NCBI GenBank assembly: GCA_023409435.1
Contig: JAEYHP010000113.1
Coordinates: forward strand, 1 to 40,542
Length of the DNA: 40,542 nt
Direction: 5' to 3'
Origin: Bacillota bacterium
GTDB lineage: Bacteria > Bacillota > Clostridia > Christensenellales > CAG-138
Part shown: one piece after another, positions 24,093-31,545 of the stretch
Layout: each line of letters starts with the position of its first letter
Position numbering within the stretch: the stretch's first letter is position 1
The notes under the pieces: generated by a model
What the model was told of the DNA's origin: nothing
Databases searched by the model: none
What the model saw: only the letters and a program-made list of their open reading frames with translations
Program-made: the position numbers and the translations under genes

Positions 24093-24173
24093 CCGAAAAA
24101 ATTGGTAGCGAGCAAATCAGCGTGAAAGCCCGCGCTTGCAAGGGCTTAGCTGATGCGAGCGGGACTTTTTCGG
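24093..24173. other. Three-tier stem structure downstream of tmRNA
   Basis: Nested pairs: CCGAAAAA/TTTTTCGG (24093-24100 with 24166-24173), ATCAGC/GCTGAT (24116-24121 with 24149-24154) and AAGCCC/GGGCTT (24126-24131 with 24142-24147). Frames across it have no ribosome site. It may be a structured RNA or a repeat. Confidence 0.45.
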
Positions 24174-24214
24174 AAAAGGAGGAGCAAGGAAGCGGGCGGA
24201 TGTTTTTGTGCAAA

Positions 24215-24244
24215 CAAAAACGGAGCAAAGCGAACTTTGCTCCG
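24215..24244 (-). terminator. Intrinsic terminator of tmRNA
   Basis: CGGAGCAAAG, CGAA loop and CTTTGCTCCG (24221-24244), with TTTTTG on the minus strand, directly after the tmRNA 3' end. Confidence 0.9.
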
Positions 24245-24247
24245 ACA

Positions 24248-24596
24248 TGGTGGAGGCGGGGAGAGTCGAACTCCCGTCCGAAAACCCGTCCACAGGACCT
24301 TCTACGAGCGTAGTTGGTGATTTAGAATTCCCTCCACGCAGCCCCCGCCAACAGGGTCAGCGCATTGGTAGCTTCATAAATCCCACCTGCCGCAAAGCTT
24401 AAGCAGGCTGGTTCCCCACGATGATGACGCCCGGGTACCGGCCGTGGGCCTCCGGAGCCGAACGGTCACTGCTTAAGCAGCGACGGGAACGTAATTATCG
24501 TTCTCTGTTATTGTTTAAATTCCAGTTATTACGCAGCCCGGCCTGCGGCTCGCTTATCCCATTTCCGCGATCCCCGTCGAAACCAGTTTCGCCCCC
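24248..24596 (-). ncRNA. ssrA: tmRNA (transfer-messenger RNA)
   Basis: About 349 nt. The 5' end GGGGGCG pairs with the 3' end CGCCTCC-ACCA to form the tRNA-like acceptor. The 5' block GGTTTCGACGGGGATCGCGG and the 3' T-arm GGGAGTTCGACTCTCCC are standard. The tag frame reads ENDNYVPVAA then TAA (probably with a GAG resume codon, preceded by the Ala carried by the tmRNA), ending in the VAA type that proteases recognise. It rescues stalled ribosomes together with SmpB, encoded 1.5 kb upstream. Confidence 0.95.
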
Positions 24597-24613
24597 ATGA
24601 GTCCCGCAAAGCG

Positions 24614-24641
24614 GGAAAAAGAGGCGGGTATTTCCCGCCTC
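24614..24641 (-). terminator. Terminator-like hairpin between lysA and ssrA
   Basis: GAGGCGGG pairs with CCCGCCTC (24621-24641), followed by TTTTTC on the minus strand. It ends lysA transcripts but also lies at the start of transcripts from the ssrA promoter. Confidence 0.8.
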
Positions 24642-24645
24642 CTAT

Positions 24646-24674
24646 AGTATACGCTATTTTCAATATTCAGTCAA
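24646..24674 (-). promoter_or_regulatory. Promoter of ssrA
   Basis: TTGACT (complement of 24669-24674), 17-nt spacer, TATACT (complement of 24646-24651). The -35 box overlaps the last codons of lysA. Confidence 0.75.
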
Positions 24675-25917
24675 ATAGATGCAGGATGTCAAGCGTGGCA
24701 AAATAATCCTTGGGTGTTTCCGCGCGGCGGATGAGCTCGGTCGATCCATCCTCTTTTAACAATACTTCGGCGGAGCGCAGCTTGCCGTTGTAGTTGTAGC
24801 CCATGGCAAAGCCGTGCGCGCCGGTATCGTGCAACACTACAAGGTCGCCGATGTCGATTTTCGGCAGCGGCCTGTCTACAGCGAATTTATCGTTGTTTTC
24901 GCAAAGCGAGCCCGTTACGTCGTACACATGGTCATGCGGCACGTTTTCCTTGCCCATTACGGTAATATGGTGGTACGCGCCGTACATGGCCGGGCGCATC
25001 AGGTTCGCGGCGCAGGCGTCCAGGCCGATATACTGCTTGTGCGTGTTTTTCCTGTGGATGGCTGTCGTCACAAGGTAACCGTAAGGCCCCGTGATATACC
25101 GGCCAAGCTCCGTGAATATGGAAATCTCCATGCCCGCAGGGACGATTACCTCGTCATACGCGCGCTGCACCTCGCGGCCGATCCATTCAATATCCGCTTC
25201 CCCGGCGTCGGGCAGATACGGAATGCCGATGCCGCCAGAAAGGTTCACAAAAGATATCTCCGCCCCCGTCTCATTGCGCAGCTCCACCGCCGTTTCAAAC
25301 AGCGTGCGCGCAAGCGCCGGGTAATAGTTGGGGTCGGTGGTGTTGCTGGCCAGAAACGCGTGCAGGCCAAAGCGCTTCGCGCCTAAAGCTTTGAGCTTTA
25401 AAAAACCCTCGGTCAGCTGCTCCCGCGTAAAGCCGTACTTCGAGTCGCCCGGGCTGCCCATTATGGTGTTGCCCGCGCGGAACTCCCCGCCGGGATTGTA
25501 GCGGCAGCAGATGGTTTCGGGAATCCCGCCGTGATGATTCAGAAAATCGATATGCGTGATATCGTCGAGGTTGATGATGGCGCCAAGCGATCTCGCGAGC
25601 TCGAATTCCTCGGGCGGGGTATCATTGGAAGAGAACATGATGCTCCCGCCTGTAATGCCCAATGCCTCGCAAAGCATCAGCTCGGTCAACGAAGAGCAAT
25701 CCATGCCGCTGCCCTCGTCATACAACAGCTTCAATATCACCGGGTTGGGCTCCGCCTTTACAGCGTAGTATTCGCGAAAACCTTTGTTCCAGGAAAACGC
25801 GTTTTGCAGGCGCTTCAGGTTTTTCTTCATTGCGGCTTCGTCGTAGATGTGGAACGGCGTGGGGTACTTTTCTACAATGGTTTCAAGCTGCTCCTTGGAA
25901 AAGGGCAAAGTCTTCAT
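24667..25917 (-). CDS. lysA: Diaminopimelate decarboxylase-like PLP enzyme
   Basis: This protein of 416 residues is a fold-III PLP decarboxylase. It has YYAVKAEPNP with the PLP lysine (about residue 54), GLHAFLASNT, NLSGGIGIPY (phosphate-binding Gly loop), FTELGRYITGPYGYLV and the C-terminal GSLCENNDKFA motif that supplies the Cys of the active site at the dimer face. The best call is LysA, the last step to lysine from meso-diaminopimelate. A carboxynorspermidine or other amino-acid decarboxylase of the same group is the alternative. AGGAGG lies before the ATG at 25917. Confidence 0.82.
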   Translation of the reverse strand: MKTLPFSKEQLETIVEKYPTPFHIYDEAAMKKNLKRLQNAFSWNKGFREYYAVKAEPNPVILKLLYDEGSGMDCSSLTELMLCEALGITGGSIMFSSNDTPPEEFELARSLGAIINLDDITHIDFLNHHGGIPETICCRYNPGGEFRAGNTIMGSPGDSKYGFTREQLTEGFLKLKALGAKRFGLHAFLASNTTDPNYYPALARTLFETAVELRNETGAEISFVNLSGGIGIPYLPDAGEADIEWIGREVQRAYDEVIVPAGMEISIFTELGRYITGPYGYLVTTAIHRKNTHKQYIGLDACAANLMRPAMYGAYHHITVMGKENVPHDHVYDVTGSLCENNDKFAVDRPLPKIDIGDLVVLHDTGAHGFAMGYNYNGKLRSAEVLLKEDGSTELIRRAETPKDYFATLDILHLFD

Positions 25918-26108
25918 GGAACTCCTCCTGTAAAATATGCAAATCCGCTGCCTCTTTCAAAAGCGCGGTTTGATTTCCTTTAAGTAAGAACGTATCTTTT
26001 TTCGCTCGCGCTTTACCATTGCGCCTTGTGAAAGCAAGATTCATAAACGCCACCGGTCAATTACCGCTTTAGCTTATACATAACAATCGAAAAGCAGGTT
26101 AAAACGGG

Positions 26109-26576
26109 TTAATCACGGTCGCGCATTTCCTTAAAGCTGCGTTCCATCTCGCGTTTGCTGTCCCGGTCCGCCATATCGCTGCGCTTGTCGTACAGCTTTT
26201 TCCCCTTTGCCACGGCAACCTCCAGCTTCGCCCGGCCTTCCTTGAAGTAGATCTGCAAAGGAATCAGGCTCATCCCCTGCGCCTGCTGCAGGCCGTGCAA
26301 TCTATCGATCTCCCGTCGGTGCAGCAGCAGCTTGCGGTCCCGGAACGGGTCCTTGTTGTAGATGTTCCCCTGCTCATAGGGGCTGATATGCATGCCGTGG
26401 ATAAATATCTCGCCGCTTTTTACAATGCAGTAGCTGTCTTTTAAATTGACTCTGCCCGCGCGCAGGGATTTGACCTCGGTGCCAAAAAGCACGAGGCCGC
26501 ATTCATAGGTATCCTCTATAAAATATTCATGCCGCGCCTTTCGGTTCTGCGCGATGACCTTTACGCCCTTCTGCAT
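26109..26576 (-). CDS. smpB: SsrA-binding protein SmpB
   Basis: This RNA-binding protein of 155 residues delivers tmRNA to stalled ribosomes. Family blocks: NRKARHEYFIEDTYECGLVL, GTEVKSLRAGRVNLKDSY, HISPYEQGN, DPFRDRKLLLHRREI, and the basic C-terminal tail (KLYDKRSDMADRD) that enters the mRNA channel. Length is normal. GGGAGG lies before the ATG at 26576. It is near ssrA, separated only by lysA. Confidence 0.96.
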   Translation of the reverse strand: MQKGVKVIAQNRKARHEYFIEDTYECGLVLFGTEVKSLRAGRVNLKDSYCIVKSGEIFIHGMHISPYEQGNIYNKDPFRDRKLLLHRREIDRLHGLQQAQGMSLIPLQIYFKEGRAKLEVAVAKGKKLYDKRSDMADRDSKREMERSFKEMRDRD

Positions 26577-26637
26577 GGACGCCTCCCGGGTAAAATATTA
26601 CTTCGGCAGTAATAGTCTTTAAAAAATTGCCGCCGGA

Positions 26638-26716
26638 TTTTTGTTGCCAATCAAGGCAGACGACGAAGCCTTGCCGGTCGCAAGGCGAGGAGGATAACGC
26701 AGAGTGGCAGCAAAAA
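26638..26716. other. Structured intergenic element between the carboxypeptidase gene and smpB
   Basis: TTTTTGTTGCC (26638-26648) pairs with GGCAGCAAAAA (26706-26716, one mismatch) around an inner perfect hairpin GCCTTGC-CGGTC-GCAAGGC (26668-26686). Frames across it have no ribosome site. It could be a terminator complex, a small RNA or a repeated element. Confidence 0.5.
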
Positions 26717-26758
26717 GACCATGCAAGATTTTTGAATATTTGCTGCCGGAGTATCTGT

Positions 26759-28132
26759 CTATCTCCTGCCGCGGTACGCGTAGGTAACGCGGCGGGCCTT
26801 CCTGCGGCGCGCGTGCCTGCGGTTTTTGAGGTAACTGAACAGGCCCACCACAAACAGTATGAGCAATACAACAAGAATAATGAACGGCCACGGGCCGTGC
26901 GTGGTGCTGCCCGGAATCGGATCTTCCATCAGCTTGACGTCCGGCGTTTCTACCACGCCGCCGCCCATCTGAGCTACATCCCGGCTTGCGAAGGCATCCG
27001 CGGTGAACAGCGTGCGGCCTTCAAACTTATAGGAAACGGTCGCCAGCAGGTCGCCTTCCTTGACGGGGGCGGTGATCTCCCCTACCGTCGCAACGGAGGT
27101 GGTGATGGCGGAAACATTGTTCTTGATGCGGTCCATTTCATCGGCCAGGCAGGAAATCTGCTTTCCGGTCAAATCCACATTGAGCTTTAACAGGCCGCCC
27201 GTTTCATCGTCAAAGCTGCAATTTTTGACCGAGACCTCTACCTGAGCAGGCAGGCTCAGCGTGGAGACGTCCAGCGTCTGGTAGCTGGAAAAGCCCCAAT
27301 CGAACAGTTCTTTGGCGAACGAGAACCGGTAATCCTTATCGGGCGCGTTAAGCTGCACGGCAATAAACGTAACGCCGTCCTTTTCCGCAGCCGAAACCAG
27401 ACAGAACCCGGCCTGGTTGGTCTCCCCCGTCTTGCCGCCGATGGCATAGGCGTATTCCATATTTTTATCCGTGCTGTCGGCCTTGGTATGGATCAGGCGG
27501 TTGGTGTTTTCCAGATGATATCCGTCGCTGTCCTTGTTGGTGGAGGGTACGTCAAACACGTCTTTTTTAAAAATGGCGCGGAAATCCTCGTTTTGCAGCG
27601 CGTAGCTGACGAGCTTTACCATGTCCGCGGCGGTGGTATAATGATTTTCATCTTGCGTACCGTGCGGGTTGGCAAAATGGGTGTTGGTCATGTTGAGCTC
27701 GGCAGCCTTTTGGTTCATCATATCCGAAAAGCCGGAGATGGAGCCGCCGATATGCACGGCGATCGCCGAGGCTGCGTCGTTACCCGAAACAAGCATCATG
27801 CCGTAAATCAAATCCCGAAGGGTAAGCGTTTCGCCGGGAATGATCCCCATAAGCGAGCTGTGGGAGCCAAACGCGGACACTTCTTCGCCCACCGTCACGG
27901 TATCATCAAGATTGCCGTTATCGAGCGCGACCAATAAAGTCATGATTTTGGTGGTACTGGCCGGAAACGCGCGCTCGTTCGCGTTCTTCTCCACCAGCAG
28001 CGTCCCTGACCCCGCCTCCGCAAACGCAACATATTGCGCCTTAATGTCGTCCCCCGGGCTATAAGCCAACGCAGAGGATGCTCCCATCAGCAACAGCAGG
28101 AACGCCGTCAGCGCACTAAGAAATCTCTTCAA
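26759..28132 (-). CDS. D-alanyl-D-alanine carboxypeptidase (PBP5/DacA family) with C-terminal membrane anchor
   Basis: This penicillin-binding protein of 457 residues trims pentapeptides in peptidoglycan. It has a signal peptide (about 1-23), the catalytic STTK (59-62), SGN (116-118), KTG (234-236) and a C-terminal PBP5-type domain. It ends with a true membrane helix (about 425-447) and a basic tail, instead of the usual amphipathic helix. The start is TTG at 28132, eight bases after AAGGA; the nearby ATG is out of frame and stops. An extended -10 promoter lies at 28241-28249. Confidence 0.92.
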   Translation of the reverse strand: MKRFLSALTAFLLLLMGASSALAYSPGDDIKAQYVAFAEAGSGTLLVEKNANERAFPASTTKIMTLLVALDNGNLDDTVTVGEEVSAFGSHSSLMGIIPGETLTLRDLIYGMMLVSGNDAASAIAVHIGGSISGFSDMMNQKAAELNMTNTHFANPHGTQDENHYTTAADMVKLVSYALQNEDFRAIFKKDVFDVPSTNKDSDGYHLENTNRLIHTKADSTDKNMEYAYAIGGKTGETNQAGFCLVSAAEKDGVTFIAVQLNAPDKDYRFSFAKELFDWGFSSYQTLDVSTLSLPAQVEVSVKNCSFDDETGGLLKLNVDLTGKQISCLADEMDRIKNNVSAITTSVATVGEITAPVKEGDLLATVSYKFEGRTLFTADAFASRDVAQMGGGVVETPDVKLMEDPIPGSTTHGPWPFIILVVLLILFVVGLFSYLKNRRHARRRKARRVTYAYRGRR

Positions 28133-28240
28133 AGCTTTTCATCCTTTATTGCTTTCTAGGCGGAAAAGAGAGGCAAATCAATCTCAGCAAAGAATGGAAT
28201 TCTTTCGTAATACTGCCCAAACCGCCCAAAATCTCATATT

Positions 28241-28249
28241 AGTATAGCA
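28241..28249 (-). promoter_or_regulatory. Extended -10 promoter of the carboxypeptidase gene
   Basis: TGCTATACT on the minus strand. No good -35 box at 17 nt, which fits an extended -10 type. Confidence 0.5.
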
Positions 28250-28340
28250 AACTTGTATCGGTATTGTATAGTCAATTCTCCTTCATTCACAAACGGTTTC
28301 CAATTTACGCGGGATTTTGCCGCACAAAATAATGGAATTG

Positions 28341-28349
28341 TGGTATACT
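28341..28349 (+). promoter_or_regulatory. Extended -10 promoter of the two-component operon
   Basis: TGGTATACT matches the extended -10 pattern; the -35 region is weak. It lies about 84 bases before the response-regulator ATG. Confidence 0.55.
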
Positions 28350-28432
28350 TAAAATATTCTTGGGATCCATTCATTCTGTCATAAGCACAGGTGTGACTTT
28401 AAGAAAAACCTCTGCATGGGGAGGAGCAACGT

Positions 28433-29119
28433 ATGGCGGTAAGGATATTATTGGTAGACGACGAGCCTTTGATACTCAAAGGGCTCCGCTTTTCCCTGCA
28501 GCAGGAGGGGTACGAGATCGACTCCGCCGCGGACGGAGAGGAAGCGCTTCAAAAAATCTTTGGCACCCAATACGACCTCATTTTGCTTGATGTCATGCTG
28601 CCCAAGCTTTCGGGCGTGGAAGTCTGCCAGCGCGTGCGGGAAACTTCAGACGTCCCCATCATCATGCTGACCGCCAAGGGCGAGGATATGGATAAAATTC
28701 TGGGGCTTGAGTACGGCGCGGACGATTATATGGTGAAGCCCTTCAATATCCTGGAGGTCAAGGCCCGCATCAAGACCATACTGCGCCGCGCCTCCGGGCG
28801 GCGCGAGGAAAAGAAGCCGCAGCTTGCGGGGGGAGGCCTCATTCTCGATTCCGTGTCGCGCTCTCTGGAGGCGGATGGCAAGCCCATCAACCTGACGGTC
28901 AAGGAATTTGATCTTTTACAGTTGTTTATGTCCAACCCCGGGCGCGTGTTCAGCCGCGAAGAACTGCTGGAGACCATCTGGGGGAACGACTATTTTGGAG
29001 ATTTCCGCACGGTGGACGTGCATATCCGCCGCCTGCGCGAAAAAATAGAAGCGGACCCCGCAAAGCCCTTACATATCCTCACCAAGTGGGGCATCGGCTA
29101 TTACTTTGGCCATGCGTAG
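28433..29119 (+). CDS. OmpR-family response regulator
   Basis: This DNA-binding response regulator of 228 residues has a receiver domain with Asp10-Asp10-type acidic pair (VDDE at 8-11), phospho-acceptor Asp53 (LLDVMLP), Thr and Lys of the switch (LTAKG, VKPF), then a winged-helix output domain (about 130-226; LTVKEFDLLQLF, VDVHIRRLREKIE). It resembles WalR/PhoP-type envelope regulators. GGAGG lies before the ATG. The kinase gene overlaps its end by eight bases. Confidence 0.95.
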   Translation: MAVRILLVDDEPLILKGLRFSLQQEGYEIDSAADGEEALQKIFGTQYDLILLDVMLPKLSGVEVCQRVRETSDVPIIMLTAKGEDMDKILGLEYGADDYMVKPFNILEVKARIKTILRRASGRREEKKPQLAGGGLILDSVSRSLEADGKPINLTVKEFDLLQLFMSNPGRVFSREELLETIWGNDYFGDFRTVDVHIRRLREKIEADPAKPLHILTKWGIGYYFGHA

Positions 29120-30578
29120 GTTTTTAGGTTCCATACGGTTTCGCATACTGGCGATTTACCTTATGCTGATGATACTCGCGTTCGTCGCGGTAAGTACCAT
29201 CGTTTCTGTGCTGATCGAAAATTTCCTTGTTTCCCAGCGGACGCAGGAACAGCAGCAGCAGACCGAGCGCCTGGCGCTTGAATTGGCGCCGCTTGTTGCC
29301 ACCGAAGATATTCGGGGCATGTACGCGCTTACTTCCGACTGGGCGCAGGAAACCGGCGGCAGGGTGCTGTTCGTGGATACGGACGCCGTGGTGCAGATGG
29401 ACACCGCCTCCCAATACAACGGCTTTAAGCTGCCCTACCGGGAGGTACGCGACGTGTTGATGACGGACGCCGAATCTTCCTATGGATTCCACAAGCTCAA
29501 CAAATACGACAATCTTGATACGTTTACGTTCATCACCTCCACGGATTGGGTGGTGTATTATACCGCGGCCGTCACTGTGGACGGCGCGATCCATGGAGTC
29601 CTTCTTTACTCCGTTTCCATACAGAACGCCATCACGCACGTCAACGACATCACCAAGCAGATCGGCCTGGTGTTTGTGGCGTTCGCAGGGGCAGTCGCCA
29701 TCGTGAGCCTCATGGTTTCAGGCTGGCTCACCAAGCCCATCGTCACCCTGACCAACGCCATCCGCCGCGTGGGCGCACAGGGGTATGGGGACCGCGTACC
29801 GGTAAAAGGCAAGGACGAGCTTGCAGAGCTTGCAGATGCATTCAACATCATGAGCGAGAAGCTGGAAAGCCACGACAGAGTAAGAAACGAGTTCGTTTCC
29901 AACGCCTCGCACGAATTAAAGACGCCGCTTTCCACCATGAAGCTGCTTGCGGAGTCCATGCTGTATGAAGAAAACCCGGATCCCAGAATGTCAAGGGAGT
30001 TCTTTTCGGATATCAACCACGAGGTGGACCGCTTGACGCATATCGTCAATGATCTTCTCCGCCTGGTCAACGAGGAAAACTCCGGCAAAATACTCTGCCT
30101 CACCACGGTGGATCTGGAAGAACTGGTCTCCCAGGTCCTGCACCGGCTGATGCCGCTTGCGAAAAACAAGGGAATCCGTCTGGAGCGTAAGCTTGTCTCC
30201 GTAAAAATCGAATGCGACGAGACCCGTATCGAGCAGGTCATCACAAACCTTGTGGATAACGCGCTCAAATATACGGACAAGGGCAGCGTTTCCGTCACGT
30301 TAAAACCGGACGGCGCGTATGCCGTGCTTACTATACACGATACTGGCATCGGAATACCTAAGGAATCCATCCCCAGGCTGTTTGAGCGGTTCTACCGGGT
30401 GGACAAGGCGAGAAGCCGCGATACGGGCGGCACCGGCCTTGGACTTTCCATTGTGGAGCGCATCGTCTCCATGCACGGGGGCTACATTCAGGTGGAAAGC
30501 GTGCTTGGGCGCGGCTCCACCTTCACCGTACGGCTGCCGCTGCACCCCCCGCAGCAAAAAGGAGGGGAGTTAGAGTGA
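29112..30578 (+). CDS. Sensor histidine kinase
   Basis: This kinase of 488 residues (ATG at 29112; a TTG two codons upstream is possible) pairs with the preceding regulator. It has a first helix (about 10-35), an external sensor region of about 135 residues (to about 165), a second helix (about 183-205), HAMP, a HisKA domain with SHELKTP (His about 267), and a HATPase domain with N-box LVDNALKYTD, G1 DTGIGIP and G2 GTGLGLSIV. The architecture fits WalK/PhoR-like envelope sensors. Its stop overlaps the next start (GTGA). Confidence 0.94.
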   Translation: MRRFLGSIRFRILAIYLMLMILAFVAVSTIVSVLIENFLVSQRTQEQQQQTERLALELAPLVATEDIRGMYALTSDWAQETGGRVLFVDTDAVVQMDTASQYNGFKLPYREVRDVLMTDAESSYGFHKLNKYDNLDTFTFITSTDWVVYYTAAVTVDGAIHGVLLYSVSIQNAITHVNDITKQIGLVFVAFAGAVAIVSLMVSGWLTKPIVTLTNAIRRVGAQGYGDRVPVKGKDELAELADAFNIMSEKLESHDRVRNEFVSNASHELKTPLSTMKLLAESMLYEENPDPRMSREFFSDINHEVDRLTHIVNDLLRLVNEENSGKILCLTTVDLEELVSQVLHRLMPLAKNKGIRLERKLVSVKIECDETRIEQVITNLVDNALKYTDKGSVSVTLKPDGAYAVLTIHDTGIGIPKESIPRLFERFYRVDKARSRDTGGTGLGLSIVERIVSMHGGYIQVESVLGRGSTFTVRLPLHPPQQKGGELE

Positions 30579-31537
30579 AGACCGCACTGCGTTTAATCGC
30601 TTTATGCCTGACTCTGCTTTTATTTGCAACCGGCTGCAGCATACAGACCACCATACAGGAAGACGCCATAAAAGAAGCGCTGCCCGGCATCGACCCTGCC
30701 GCGGGCATCGGGCGGGATGTGGATATTACGCTCTATTTCCGTTTGACGGACGAGCCCGCCCTGGTTCCGGTACAACGTACCGTGGCCGTGCGCGCCAACG
30801 AATATGTTGGAGGCGCGGTGATCCGGCAGTTGTTGAACGGCCCCACCGCGCTGTTCGGCGATCTGGAACGCGTTTTGCCCAAGGGTACGCGCCTTGTGGA
30901 CATTTACCCGGACGGCGGCATCCTCTATGTGGTGCTGTCCAAAGAAATTCTGGAATATGAGGATGAAACGGCGACTCGGGAAGAAATCGAGTTATCAATG
31001 CGATTGGGAATTTACGCCATCGTCAATTCCCTGTGCACATTGGGGGAAGCGAACCGCGTACAGGTGTTGGTGGATATGGACGGAACGGGCAAGGGATCGC
31101 GCGTTTCCCCCTTCCTTTTAGGGTTTACGTCGGAATACACCTCCTCGCAGTGGCTTGACCCGATGGGCTTTGAGGAGGAAGTGGTAATTAACCCCAACCT
31201 GATGGTCAACCTTGCCCTGCAGCGGCTGACCGAGGAAAATTACGCCCAGGCCTATATGTTCTTTGCGGAAAGCGAGACGGGCGGCCTGCAGAAGCCGGAT
31301 TTTGCGGCATTTGAGACGGACCTTCTTTCTTTGGGGACGATCGACGACTTTGACGTAAAGAACGCCGATACCGACGGGACGCTCAATGGCAAGGCCACGG
31401 CGGATATCACCTGGACGTCCCGGGAGGACGGCAGGACGCGCACGGTAAAAAACGCCGTGCTCGCATTGCTGCCCGAAGGCGGGCTTTATAAAATCGGCTT
31501 TTACTCCCTGACGGAAGCACTGGAACAGTCTAAATAG
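30575..31537 (+). CDS. GerMN-domain lipoprotein
   Basis: This secreted lipoprotein of 320 residues has a signal peptide with lipobox FATGC (Cys21) and an N-terminal GerMN domain (about 45-175; GGAVIRQLLNGP, KGTRLVDIYPDGGILYVVLS). The rest is an alpha/beta region of unknown type. GTG at 30575 overlaps the kinase TGA after GGAGGGG. GerMN domains occur in the spore germination protein GerM and in envelope lipoproteins. Cotranscription with a two-component system suggests it is an accessory or output of envelope sensing. Confidence 0.85.
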   Translation: MKTALRLIALCLTLLLFATGCSIQTTIQEDAIKEALPGIDPAAGIGRDVDITLYFRLTDEPALVPVQRTVAVRANEYVGGAVIRQLLNGPTALFGDLERVLPKGTRLVDIYPDGGILYVVLSKEILEYEDETATREEIELSMRLGIYAIVNSLCTLGEANRVQVLVDMDGTGKGSRVSPFLLGFTSEYTSSQWLDPMGFEEEVVINPNLMVNLALQRLTEENYAQAYMFFAESETGGLQKPDFAAFETDLLSLGTIDDFDVKNADTDGTLNGKATADITWTSREDGRTRTVKNAVLALLPEGGLYKIGFYSLTEALEQSK

Positions 31538-31545
31538 AGGTAAAT

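Noticed and set aside
24035..24313. 92-residue plus-strand frame ending in the tmRNA region
   Set aside because: It overlaps tmRNA and its terminator. The GESNSRP-like part is the reverse strand of the tmRNA 3' end.
26527..26891. Minus-strand frames of 90-115 residues between the carboxypeptidase gene and smpB
   Set aside because: They overlap real genes and the structured element and have no ribosome site.
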